Shown piece by piece: positions 53,501 through 61,674 of a stretch of DNA of 63,922 nucleotides. Position 1 is the first letter of the stretch. The number at the start of each line of letters is the position of its first letter. Both the position numbers and the translations under genes were made by a program. Origin of the DNA: a virus. Below the pieces are notes generated by a model. The model had not been told where the DNA came from. It worked only from the letters and a program-made list of their open reading frames with translations, and did not search any database. The stretch covers positions 1 through 63,922 of IMG/VR virus record IMGVR_UViG_3300035670_000198; one strand, given 5' to 3'.

Positions 53501-54396
53501 CCTGGGAATCTGGTTGTTACCGATTCAATAGAACCGAGCGTAACATTCCCAACAATCGCAACAGCATCATTCGCATCGCCTGTAATACCAAGACCTCCAG
53601 TCATTACAACTGGATCGCCGATATTATAATATAAACCACGTCGTCTTTGTGTTGGATCTGTTTTGATATTAGAATCAATACGGATATTAGAAATTGTGCC
53701 GATAATTCTTTCTAGGAATACACGTTCAACACCGAATTGATCAACATAATCAATACGAATACGTTCGCCGTTATTGAAATATTGTTTTACGTTTGAAACA
53801 TAAATTTCAATAATCTCTTTCCCGTTTGTTTTATCGATAGTTCTATTTGCCGATTCAACTACGCAAGTTGCACCTGATTCAGTGCCAACAATCAAACGTT
53901 TTTCTAATAGATTTACGTCGACGCTTTTATTACTTTCGCTAACTGTAATTCTAAATGCTTTTGGTTTAGCCCACTTGCCGTCTGATGCAATGAGAATTTC
54001 TTCTTTTGGATAAAGAACTTCAATATCCTCAGCGAACAATGCTCTGAATAACCACTTGAGTGATTCGTCGCTGCCTTTTTTGCTATAATATTCTCTTGCG
54101 CTTTTGAGAATCTTTTCTGTACTGAGAGCAGTATTCTCTGGGAAATATGGCAGTATTTCTTGTTTGAAATAACGAATAAACTCATCTGGAGTTTCGTCAA
54201 TATCACGATAGGTATCAATGTTCATTGCATGGTAAACGGTGTTACCTGCTGTGTTAGAAATTCCTGAAGGATTATTGTTTTCTAACCATTGATAATACAA
54301 CTCAACGAAGCGTTGAAACTTCGGATGATCTGCTCTGATGAAATCAGGCAGCTGCGCCTCAATAAGAGCTGATAATGTTTTTTCAGAAACAGCCAT
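50578..54396 (-). CDS. baseplate wedge protein, probable gp7 counterpart
   Basis: The 1272 residues begin with LIEAQLPDFIRADHPKFQRFVELYYQWLENNN, a family signature I associate with the large wedge protein after gp6 in cyanophage-type baseplates. ILKSAREYYSKKGSDESLKWLFRALF near 110-140 is also conserved. Long beta regions include AQIRIVDGGRGYSVGDTISF-like repeats and several copies of the GDxIxVxxxxRxVVSVxNNT module. T4 gp7 has 1032 aa and occupies the same slot between 6 and 8, but I cannot confirm homology to T4 gp7 itself. It starts 3 bases after gene 6. Confidence 0.8.
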   Translation of the reverse strand: MAVSEKTLSALIEAQLPDFIRADHPKFQRFVELYYQWLENNNPSGISNTAGNTVYHAMNIDTYRDIDETPDEFIRYFKQEILPYFPENTALSTEKILKSAREYYSKKGSDESLKWLFRALFAEDIEVLYPKEEILIASDGKWAKPKAFRITVSESNKSVDVNLLEKRLIVGTESGATCVVESANRTIDKTNGKEIIEIYVSNVKQYFNNGERIRIDYVDQFGVERVFLERIIGTISNIRIDSNIKTDPTQRRRGLYYNIGDPVVMTGGLGITGDANDAVAIVGNVTLGSIESVTTRFPGYGYRLYSNTEVIVYRGVGDDPRANLFTDLQVTVLNQTDSSSNSQRDFLIPITYDRSVIDYMADTVISDTDYDVFTQNNRNVILNVTETDKDDFYANGEQIWANGTNFLDARFSGKVATPNNTLFGVGGVSANTGEILIYDVKLQGVDSVATALSGSQLQTKNTDKVFIVNSIVNDQVPANSQSQLIQCFDYVTENTGGIALISVINGGAGFRQAPALGIESHYDTQLSSLYSYEDEKELKKTHWQTFKDLGLIAQIRIVDGGRGYSVGDTISFDGRGYGGSAVVQSVGSGGRITSIAITDRGEGYLARPDLHVTRQSPTYTTLSGTANIQVGSNLVIGTGTAFAGSAAANNRQLIRVNNEIRRVVSVINNTHLYVNSEFKTTATDTTIEKQSGVEPVLIGYLFGDGVENIVNASAIGRIKDLRLIYRGYDYVATPNVSLKILDTVINPIPEANVFTETEYVYQGDSIANSTFRANVKSYNRETGVLRLYDYSGAFSNTTDLISANGVYCNSNVSMNVPAPEQYPPQVIADGLPNPMRYGNGLAKAKAFFANGLIEFNGFYLNTDGFVSADKVLQDGKIYHNFSYVIESEKNLVDYETTIRNIAHPAGMAMISKTLSRNDIERVTEYSSNVTAILSRNRTEGAAAATVAVANSRSNVVTGTFTTWDPDPNNVSLYANTRVNVGDLIIMDDDPDDIVVPEVLRLPISGVISKINSNTELEVYGDFVYRGQGLVSSNTIFLRILGASNTTGNQVMALPNSRYDGLYPGNLAPNPEQPVISQNNIIRVGSDVREVISVTNGTHFVVNSNFTSDSTIQALEVLSNTRLVVAGNTNTLSEIVRAGDNVSLNIVTANVYTAQTGTVEIFTNNGTVIGTNTLFDTQLMANDYIMVANQVRQVINISNATVLSVDSPYTSNASGVIYLKRATSQNARVNAVISNYIDINLAYYGNTTNAVYHVVPNLAGGGLKFKIVTLTGN
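50811..50817 (-). promoter_or_regulatory. candidate intragenic late promoter ATAAATA before gene 8
   Basis: ATAAATA on the minus strand inside the 3' end of the 7-like gene, 241 bp upstream of the gene 8 ATG. Confidence 0.3.
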
Positions 54397-54399
54397 AGA

Positions 54400-56469
54400 T
54401 TAGTCTACTACTGGATTGATGATTGTTGCGATACTTGCAGGATCTGTTAGGTCCATCGTTATAATTCTATTTTGTGAAGAGGCAAACACTTTCTTCGAAG
54501 GAGTTGCATGCACGACCATAGTACCAAATGGATCAGAAACAGAAACTGGTTGGAAGTTATTGATTGTAACTTGTCCAGTTAGATAGTCAATTGTTCCAAC
54601 ATTGTCATTGATAGTTTTCTTTACTGGTGAAACATCGTCATAATAATAAATTTTCAAACGACCAGTGCGACCTTCTAGACTTACTCTAAGTTCAGCACCG
54701 ACGCCACCACCATCAACGATTCTTGCACTAGCTGATGTGTAGTTTGCACCTGGATCTGTTACAACAATTTTTCTAATCTGACCGTTTACGATGACAGCCT
54801 CTGCTGTTGCACCATTACCATCACCCTCAATTACAACTTGAGGTGTTGTAACATATCCATTACCAGGAGAAACAACTTCAATTGATTCTACGCCTGTGTA
54901 AGATTGAATAACCTCTTCAATGTAGCAGTCTCTCAAAACGCCAGCAGTATCGAAGTATTGGAATGATGGCGTCACTTTGATATGATTTGCATTCGTTCCT
55001 TGCAACAATTCAGTATTGAAATTTAGAGTATATGATAAAGCGCGTGTGCTGTCTGCAAAGAAACGTTTTTCAAGAGAAACAAACACATCATTACTTACGA
55101 TAGAATTATCGCAGTCATCAATTGCGCGTGAAACCTGAGAAATTCTAAAGATAGAATTGAAACTGTTTAGGTTTTGATTAGCAAAGTTTCGAATAGCAGA
55201 GATAACAGCAGCATCAACTTCGCTTTGCGTCTTATTAGTCTTGGTTGGATCGTACCAAACCTCAGCCTTCACATTGACGTAATTATAATCAGCTGGAACA
55301 TATTCTGGTGTTATAGTAAGAACGCTAAATGGTTTGATGATGTTTTTCTTGACATTTTCAATCTCAGAAGCAGTAATCTCATATCCACCGAGCGGTTTGG
55401 CTGAGAAAAACACTTTACCATAAACTGGTGGAACATTTTCTTCTCCACCCCAAACATTGACTGCTTCAAAATATGGATAATCGCGATTGATCAATGCGAT
55501 ATAATCGTTCTTTGTAACAGCACGATTTTGAGAAATATATGCTTTTGGTGCAGTGAATCTAATTCCCTCAATATCTTCTGCAAGTGCTCCAGAAGAAGAT
55601 TCATTGACTAATGTAATTGCTGTATTTGTTCTAGATAAAATTGTATCTAAAAGTTTGAAGTTTCTGATGCCATTACCACCAGTACCATTGGTAACAATAT
55701 ATGAAACAACTACAATGTTTCCATTAGTAAGTTTTTTTCCAATTACACCATCACCAAAATAAATCTGATACTTTCCGTTCTTATTTTCTTCAAGGTAATA
55801 TACGAGAGCGTCAGAATCTACATCTGTCGCATCTTGAGATAGAATATACGATTCTTGATTTGCGTTCTCTGCAGAAACCTGAACCGAGACTTGAAGTGTT
55901 GTTGTATCAATGTTGGTATCTGGAAGTTCGAAATATTGACGTGGATTAGTTTGTTGGTCGTAAGTGAAGGTCAATCCTGTTGGCAACCCTTCTTTGATTT
56001 CTAAATTCTCCACAGTTATCAAACCAGTCTCAGTATTTTTTCTAGCAACACGACTAGATGGTGTAACAAAAACATAGTTTACTCCATCTTTAGTTTCAGA
56101 AACAAAGCGAGTAAATCTTGGAATTACCACAGCACTATTTGCGTCGTTTTCAACTGGAGTGATGGTGAGATTAATAACAGCGCGAGGCGCAACACGAGAG
56201 CGTGGAGTATAACCTAAAAGTTTAGCATGAGACACGACAGATTTACGAGTCAATGCAGTATCAATGAACATTTCGTTGGCTACCATATTCAAATAGTAAC
56301 CCATGTAATGTGTATTGTATGCTAGAAGATCGAGTAGAACAGACATACCCGAACCTTCAAAATTATAATCGCTAAACTCAGATTGAGATCTTAGATATGA
56401 GCGAAGATTTTCTTTGATTAGATCAAAGTCTAGTTCAGCAACTTTGAGTTTTGCGTCGACATTTGCCAT
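54400..56469 (-). CDS. 6: baseplate wedge protein gp6
   Basis: The 689 residues match T4 gp6 (660 aa), the dimeric wedge protein forming the inner iris of the baseplate. The opening LRSYLRSQSEFSDYNFEGSGMSVLLDLLAYNTHYMGYYLNMVANEMFIDTALTRKSVVSHAKLLGYTPRS is a textbook gp6/baseplate J start. A central IYFGDGVIGKKLTNGNIVVVSYIVTNG segment is typical of the J family. A GVESIEVVSPGNGYVTTPQVVI insertion near 525 is the same beta-type repeat seen in other large baseplate proteins here. Its ATG directly follows the gene 25 stop. Confidence 0.96.
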   Translation of the reverse strand: MANVDAKLKVAELDFDLIKENLRSYLRSQSEFSDYNFEGSGMSVLLDLLAYNTHYMGYYLNMVANEMFIDTALTRKSVVSHAKLLGYTPRSRVAPRAVINLTITPVENDANSAVVIPRFTRFVSETKDGVNYVFVTPSSRVARKNTETGLITVENLEIKEGLPTGLTFTYDQQTNPRQYFELPDTNIDTTTLQVSVQVSAENANQESYILSQDATDVDSDALVYYLEENKNGKYQIYFGDGVIGKKLTNGNIVVVSYIVTNGTGGNGIRNFKLLDTILSRTNTAITLVNESSSGALAEDIEGIRFTAPKAYISQNRAVTKNDYIALINRDYPYFEAVNVWGGEENVPPVYGKVFFSAKPLGGYEITASEIENVKKNIIKPFSVLTITPEYVPADYNYVNVKAEVWYDPTKTNKTQSEVDAAVISAIRNFANQNLNSFNSIFRISQVSRAIDDCDNSIVSNDVFVSLEKRFFADSTRALSYTLNFNTELLQGTNANHIKVTPSFQYFDTAGVLRDCYIEEVIQSYTGVESIEVVSPGNGYVTTPQVVIEGDGNGATAEAVIVNGQIRKIVVTDPGANYTSASARIVDGGGVGAELRVSLEGRTGRLKIYYYDDVSPVKKTINDNVGTIDYLTGQVTINNFQPVSVSDPFGTMVVHATPSKKVFASSQNRIITMDLTDPASIATIINPVVD

Positions 56470-56862
56470 TTAGCGTACTCTTTCTAAGAAGAATGTTATT
56501 GAGAGAGGTTCTAGAGAATTTCTCAAGAAAAATTTTATAGTTACATCATATCGGTTATCTTCAAAATTCGGAGTTGCAGTCACCTGTTGGACATCAACTC
56601 TAGGTTCGTAATTTCTAAGAGTAAATAAAATCGACTCTTGAATGAGTGATGTACTAATGGTATCCATAGGCTCAAATAGAAATTTCTTCAGATTTGACCC
56701 TAGATCTGGGTTGAATGGTCGTTCATAATGAGAGGTGAGAAGAAGATTACGAATAGATTGGGCAATCGCGTTCTCATTTAGTTTTTTCGACACATCTTTC
56801 GTGACTGGATGAGCCTCGAAATCCAGATCAAAATCGGAATATTTTCTAGTAATAAGAGACAT
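56470..56862 (-). CDS. 25: baseplate wedge protein gp25
   Basis: The 130 residues match T4 gp25 (132 aa) of the GPW/gp25 family: YSDFDLDFEAHPVTKDVSKKLNENAIAQSIRNLL, then HYERPFNPDLGSNLKKFLFEP and the EPRV motif (residues 90-93) followed by YDVTIKFFLRN. gp25 joins the wedge to the hub and helps initiate sheath assembly. A CATAAATA promoter word overlaps the stop of the preceding gene, so 25-6-7-8 may form a wedge operon. Confidence 0.96.
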   Translation of the reverse strand: MSLITRKYSDFDLDFEAHPVTKDVSKKLNENAIAQSIRNLLLTSHYERPFNPDLGSNLKKFLFEPMDTISTSLIQESILFTLRNYEPRVDVQQVTATPNFEDNRYDVTIKFFLRNSLEPLSITFFLERVR

Positions 56863-56890
56863 CTGTACTCGCGCGCCTTTGGTTATTGAT

Positions 56891-56898
56891 TATTTATG
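56891..56898 (-). promoter_or_regulatory. late promoter CATAAATA for the wedge genes 25-6-7-8
   Basis: CATAAATA on the minus strand contains the TAA stop of the 403-aa gene and lies 29 bp before the gene 25 ATG. Confidence 0.7.
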
Positions 56899-58105
56899 CT
56901 GGATCGGGGAGCTCTCCAACAACTCCAGGATATGGATCCACGTAGTTATTTTCGAGATTTTTAGTTACGGATATGCCTGAAAACGAAACATCGAAGTCGA
57001 AAGATATCGTGGTTGGAAATCCGATCAATTTCAAGAATTTGCAAAAATCCATAGTAAACCACTGGAACAGAGCATCTAACCCAATCAACTTGAAAAACTT
57101 ATTGATTTTTGCCATAAACTTCTTTAGAAGATACATTGGCCATTGTTCTGCAAAATGCTGAGCGGCTTCTACATTACGATGAATCTTTTCCTCGTAACTT
57201 GTAACAAATTCGTCTATATCTCCACCAATCAAGTCTAAAAGGGAATACCCGAAAATTTCAATACTCTCGAGTTTCTTTACTATCTCTTTTCGAATTTCGT
57301 TCTTCAATTCTGCAGGGGCATTTTGTATTCTTCGAACCTGCTCATCGATGGCTGATTGAATGATCGATTGAACATCTAGCGTCAAGAGAACTGGAAGAGG
57401 CGGTAGCCCTAAAGTTTCCCAGATGGTATTGAATTTATCGATCAGTTTAGCGATCGCATCGTAGATTATAAGCATAGCAGCATTCTGAAGTCTCGCCATA
57501 ATATAAGAAAATATAATCTCGGCTCTAATCGCTTTAGAATTGACTCCATACCTCAATCCATCGTAAAGCTGGTATGCAGTCGGAAGAATTGAGAATAGAG
57601 GATCCACCTTTTCTACAATTTGCGCTTTCAGTTCTGCTCTGTATGCAGGATTTGAAAACAGCTGTATAATATCGATAGAAATTCCAAGAACTGGGATCGT
57701 AAACGTCAACGGTATAACATTACTGATAATCTCGATAATTTTCGCTTGAATGAATAGATGGTACTCTTGACAAAGTGCGGTGATCCTTCTTTCCCATTCT
57801 TTGTCTGGAATACTCACGCCTTTATAAACTGGATTAGATACAGAGACAGGATAGTTCCCTAAAATTTTTTCTATACTTCTAATGATCGATCGAACCTGTT
57901 CGATTCTCTTTTGTATCGGTTCTATTTGTTCTAAAATTCTTCTTCGCGCCTCATCCTCGGCTTGAAGTGCAGCTTCTCTTACTAGTTTTTCTATTTCAAC
58001 CTGAAGAACAGATGGAAGATTGGCGACTTGAACAAACAAGTTAGTCAGTGCCGCTTTCGTTGGCAGCATTGTACCTTCACATGGAATGGATAAACTAATC
58101 GCCAT
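56894..58105 (-). CDS. helical virion-cluster protein of unknown function
   Basis: From the ATG at 58105 (GTG at 58108 is not needed) the protein has 403 residues. Residues 30-95 are a charged coiled coil (EIEKLVREAALQAEDEARRRILEQIEPIQKRIEQVRS). Residues 130-180 and 220-260 hold hydrophobic stretches (IPLTFTIPVLGISIDIIQLF, MLIIYDAIAKLI), and residues 320-375 are amphipathic helices with aromatic residues. The last 30 are a short beta tail. It lies between hub gene 5 and wedge gene 25. No T4 name can be assigned. A hub or tape-measure-related role is possible, but nothing in the sequence proves it. Confidence 0.75.
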   Translation of the reverse strand: MAISLSIPCEGTMLPTKAALTNLFVQVANLPSVLQVEIEKLVREAALQAEDEARRRILEQIEPIQKRIEQVRSIIRSIEKILGNYPVSVSNPVYKGVSIPDKEWERRITALCQEYHLFIQAKIIEIISNVIPLTFTIPVLGISIDIIQLFSNPAYRAELKAQIVEKVDPLFSILPTAYQLYDGLRYGVNSKAIRAEIIFSYIMARLQNAAMLIIYDAIAKLIDKFNTIWETLGLPPLPVLLTLDVQSIIQSAIDEQVRRIQNAPAELKNEIRKEIVKKLESIEIFGYSLLDLIGGDIDEFVTSYEEKIHRNVEAAQHFAEQWPMYLLKKFMAKINKFFKLIGLDALFQWFTMDFCKFLKLIGFPTTISFDFDVSFSGISVTKNLENNYVDPYPGVVGELPDPA

Positions 58106-58107
58106 CA

Positions 58108-59700
58108 CTAACCACCAGAAGTATTAGAACTGGTTCTTTGTGAAGTAATTTGTACTTCTTGTAGAGTTTCGGTTTTCGGGAATATTCGTTTACCAATAGT
58201 TGTAACGATTTCTCTCACTTTACTTGCTGCTTTCAGATCTGGATCAACATTGAATTCAATATTTTTCTCAGCAGACTTCTCTGCAACTATATCAATTTTA
58301 CCAATTAGATTATCCTTCAAGTCAGTTCGAAGATTCAAGATCTCTCCTTTCTTCTCATTGATACTTACTTCGAAATCAGCGACCTTTTGAGCCAATTCGC
58401 CAAGTGGCAGTTTATCAGTAAATCCTGAAATAACTTTGTCTGCCATCTGACCCAAGTTTTTGAATGTGTTACCGAGAGACGATGTAATGCCGCTCAGCGC
58501 CTTACCAAGACCTGAGCCGCTGGTATCAATTTTTCTACCTGTTACAGTCACTTCCTCAAGTCCATCAGATACTGCCATGGAAGTTGATGTTGCGGCATTT
58601 GTATTTGCTGCTTCTGATGCATCTTCGGTAGATGGTGCTGAACCGCCACCAGACAAACCAGTGCCAGAGGCTGATGTGGCAGAACCAGATTGCATATTGA
58701 TCTGAGCAGCAGGAATATCAACAACGTCACCTTGAAGCGCAGCAGTCGCACCTTTCAAACTCAACTTCTTATTGGCTGTTAGGTTTGCAACACCCAAGGC
58801 ATTGATGTTCATATCAGAAGTCGACTCAGCATAGAACTTCTTGCTCTTCATACGAATATCGCCAGTTACAGAAAGATTATAATTTCCTGCAACCTCGATG
58901 TTCATATTGCCGCCAACTTTTAGATTACAATCACCGCCTACTGTGACTGAACACTTACCGTCGATGTAAACGTAATCTGAACCCATGATCACAGTGTAAT
59001 GATCTTTCTGGACTCTTTCTACGCGATTACCATCGGCATCAATCTCGAGATAAGATCCATTTCTGTGGGCGAGATGTACTCGTTCTTTTCCTGGCGTATC
59101 GTCAAACTCTAAAGCATGTCCTGATTCAGTTTCGAGAGCATTGTTGTAAGGATACTTCGGACTGAATGATGATGGCGGCTCGCTCCAAGTCACACCGCCA
59201 GCAGATTTGATATTCTTCTTTAGATTTTTCTTTCTTGTGGCTATGATCGTCGCGTCGGCTCTGCCTCTAGCCAATCTACTTGTCGTTGGTTCTTTTAGAT
59301 ACTTTGATTTTGGATATGTTTCTTCAGCATCGTCTGGTTTCTTCGGACGACCACTCAAGTTTCCAGGATCACTGAATCCAAATTGACCATTTGGTTTCTT
59401 GTCGGGTTTTCCTGGAAGAACGCCCATGATCGCAGGGTTTTGTGCGTTGTCGCCGTCAATAAAGAATCCAAAGACCATATCACCTTCTTTTGGTGTATAT
59501 GAATTAGGATTATTGATCGGAATGACTGGGTGTGCCCAAGGTAGAGCGTCAGTCGGAATCTTTTCTTTCTTTTCTGTGTGCCAGCCGAAGCAGCGAACAC
59601 GGACACGACCAAGTTGCTCTGGATCATTGCGGTCTTCAACAACCCCAATCCACCAGATAAAACCCTCAAGTCCAATAAAATTTTTCTTTGCTCCTGGCAT
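58108..59700 (-). CDS. 5: baseplate hub/needle protein gp5 without lysozyme domain
   Basis: From the ATG at 59700 (AAGG upstream, ATGA overlap with the gene before) the protein has 530 residues. The N-terminal OB-fold is clear (FIWWIGVVEDRNDPEQLGRVRVRCFGWHTE, then PWAHPVIPI and GDMVFGFFIDGD). T4 gp5 carries a lysozyme domain next, but this protein passes straight to a linker and then the ETESGHALEFDDTPGKERVHLAHRNGSYLEID segment and the triple-stranded beta-helix needle (VTVGGDCNLKVGGNMNIEVAGN). The C-terminal 170 residues are Ser/Ala-rich and helical. Cell-wall degradation must be done elsewhere, or is not needed. Confidence 0.93.
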   Translation of the reverse strand: MPGAKKNFIGLEGFIWWIGVVEDRNDPEQLGRVRVRCFGWHTEKKEKIPTDALPWAHPVIPINNPNSYTPKEGDMVFGFFIDGDNAQNPAIMGVLPGKPDKKPNGQFGFSDPGNLSGRPKKPDDAEETYPKSKYLKEPTTSRLARGRADATIIATRKKNLKKNIKSAGGVTWSEPPSSFSPKYPYNNALETESGHALEFDDTPGKERVHLAHRNGSYLEIDADGNRVERVQKDHYTVIMGSDYVYIDGKCSVTVGGDCNLKVGGNMNIEVAGNYNLSVTGDIRMKSKKFYAESTSDMNINALGVANLTANKKLSLKGATAALQGDVVDIPAAQINMQSGSATSASGTGLSGGGSAPSTEDASEAANTNAATSTSMAVSDGLEEVTVTGRKIDTSGSGLGKALSGITSSLGNTFKNLGQMADKVISGFTDKLPLGELAQKVADFEVSINEKKGEILNLRTDLKDNLIGKIDIVAEKSAEKNIEFNVDPDLKAASKVREIVTTIGKRIFPKTETLQEVQITSQRTSSNTSGG

Positions 59701-61004
59701 CACTTACCCTTCTTTGATAATCTATTCAACCCTTCCTTGGCACCTGGAACTTCCTCAGCATAAGAATCAGAGACCAATTCAGCAATTGTTTCAAACACAT
59801 CTTCTGAAAATTTATGGTTTACTGCTGCAACAAGATATCTACCTGTTCGTTTTTTATCTAATTTTTTACCTTGCTTTGATGCAGACTCAAACATAGGGAA
59901 CTCATAATTCACAATATCTCCAGCTTTCATTTCAATATCACCTGGAAGTGTTACTCTAATTCTAAAGTGATTGAGCATAATCATATGCATTGCTCGTGGT
60001 AACATCCAGTTTTTTATATCGTTACTTTTCTCGGATGCAGTATCATTGATTGCCAAATGAGTTCTAAAAAATGAGTCTTTTGATTGGAATAATGTTTGAT
60101 TTTTAGAATTTCTGAAACTGTTTACTGGCTTATGTTTGTTGATCAGATTTTGTTGGGCTTCTGCAACAGTCAAATCATAATCTGCAAAACTAAAGTTTTG
60201 ATTGAATAAATCAATCATCAACAAACGAGAGGCAAATGCTCCATTTGAAATAGAGTTCAACATATCAAAATCATTTATAATATCTAAGTTATCGATAGAG
60301 TCTTTGTTGTTTGCTGGATCTCTATCTGAATTTTTCAATTCATATTTTAGAGTTTTATATGGCTTTTGTTTGATTAGAGTTTGCAAAGAAGTCAAATTGA
60401 AACCGTTCTTATTTTCGAAGAAGAAATAACAGAACTTCTTTTGATCATACGCTCTTGCAGTCACCCATTGTATTGCTTCGAGTGGTCTGTAATTTGGGAT
60501 AATAAAATCAAAACTGCCAGAAGTTTGTTCTAGAGAGGCAATTCTACTTGGTTCTGTTACAAGTTCTTTGAGAAGAATATCGGCTACCACATCTCTAACT
60601 TTGACAGACTTGTATGATTTACTAACCAAGATTTGCTGAGAAGAGATCATCTCATCTGAGCAGAAGTGTAAGAGATACGTTTGACCAGAATCGGTTGACG
60701 GAGCTCTTTTAGATGCTTTGAATATGCGAAATATTCTTTCAAGAGGTCTATTGAGACCTGGTTTATCAACGCTAATTTTTAGATACTCATTACCCACCAA
60801 ATAAAAATTACAAAACACATCATTACCATCATTGATGAGTATCTCGCCATACATGACGCTAGAATACAGATCTTGGAATATTTGTAATTCAACAAATATT
60901 TTTCGTAGATCTAAAGTTTGTCCGCCTGAATTTATTAGTTCTAAAGAATTGAATTTGAAATCTTTAGAACCAAACATTCCATCAGCATTACTGAGTTCAG
61001 CCAT
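59700..61004 (-). CDS. 27: baseplate hub protein gp27-like
   Basis: The 434 residues have the gp27/gpD-like hub pattern: a first barrel with IFVELQIFQDLYSSVMYGEILINDG and the RIFRIFKASKR strand, a middle domain with DVVADILLKEL and IIPNYRPLEAIQWVTARA, and a last barrel with FRIRVTLPGDIEMKAGDIVNYEFP and GRYLVAAVNHKF. T4 gp27 has 391 aa and forms the trimeric hub on which gp5 sits. The gene precedes gene 5 with a 1-bp overlap and follows 53 with an 8-bp overlap. The T4 name rests on fold-level similarity and position. Confidence 0.85.
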   Translation of the reverse strand: MAELSNADGMFGSKDFKFNSLELINSGGQTLDLRKIFVELQIFQDLYSSVMYGEILINDGNDVFCNFYLVGNEYLKISVDKPGLNRPLERIFRIFKASKRAPSTDSGQTYLLHFCSDEMISSQQILVSKSYKSVKVRDVVADILLKELVTEPSRIASLEQTSGSFDFIIPNYRPLEAIQWVTARAYDQKKFCYFFFENKNGFNLTSLQTLIKQKPYKTLKYELKNSDRDPANNKDSIDNLDIINDFDMLNSISNGAFASRLLMIDLFNQNFSFADYDLTVAEAQQNLINKHKPVNSFRNSKNQTLFQSKDSFFRTHLAINDTASEKSNDIKNWMLPRAMHMIMLNHFRIRVTLPGDIEMKAGDIVNYEFPMFESASKQGKKLDKKRTGRYLVAAVNHKFSEDVFETIAELVSDSYAEEVPGAKEGLNRLSKKGK

Positions 61005-61674
61005 CGTTCATTAGTGCTCTAAATTCGCGTTCTACACGATCAATATAAACAGGGTCTAACAATCTTATAGTTCGTTTTTTCTCATTTTCTTCAAATTCAA
61101 ACGTATAAATTGATACTGCTTTATTTTTCGTGACAACAGATAAAACATAATCAGGGTATGTCGCAGTTTTTGATTCAATTGTAAGAGATGAATCTGCTTC
61201 AGTTGGAAGCGAAACCTGCGGAGTCAATTCGTTTGTTGCGTAATCAACTTCATATTCGCTAATTATGGAACTTTCTTTAGTTTCATTCAGAATAACCCCA
61301 TTGAATACAGAAGTTGTAGTGGTCTCTTTTTCATAATGATGAACAATACTTTTTGCTTCTTGTACACTGATTCCATATTTACTTTCAATGTATTTGTTTA
61401 GTGCAAAATCTTTCAATGGCCAATCATAATTTGGATTCAAAATGTTATTGAATAGAAGAATCACCCAACTTCTATATGGATCGCCATATACTTTACTTGC
61501 AAGAACATCAGGTGTGTCAGAGTCTTTTATGATATACTCATAAGACAAATTGACATTATCAAGAATATCTCTAAGAAAGGTGTTTCTGGCTAAAATATCT
61601 GTGACTGCATTCACATTGATAGTATTTTTATCGAATGTATACAATAATTTTGGAAAACTTTCGAAGTATTTCAT
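60997..61674 (-). CDS. 53: baseplate wedge protein gp53
   Basis: The 225 residues match T4 gp53 (196 aa), which binds wedges together and to the hub. The opening FPKLLYTFDKNTINVNAVTDILARNTFLRDI, the LysM-like segment YIIKDSDTPDVLASKVYGDPYRSWVILLFNNILNPNYDWPL at about 47-87, and the closing KKRTIRLLDPVYIDRVEREFRALM are diagnostic. The ATG overlaps the gene 48 stop (TAATG) with AGGGA as ribosome site. Confidence 0.93.
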   Translation of the reverse strand: MKYFESFPKLLYTFDKNTINVNAVTDILARNTFLRDILDNVNLSYEYIIKDSDTPDVLASKVYGDPYRSWVILLFNNILNPNYDWPLKDFALNKYIESKYGISVQEAKSIVHHYEKETTTTSVFNGVILNETKESSIISEYEVDYATNELTPQVSLPTEADSSLTIESKTATYPDYVLSVVTKNKAVSIYTFEFEENEKKRTIRLLDPVYIDRVEREFRALMNDG

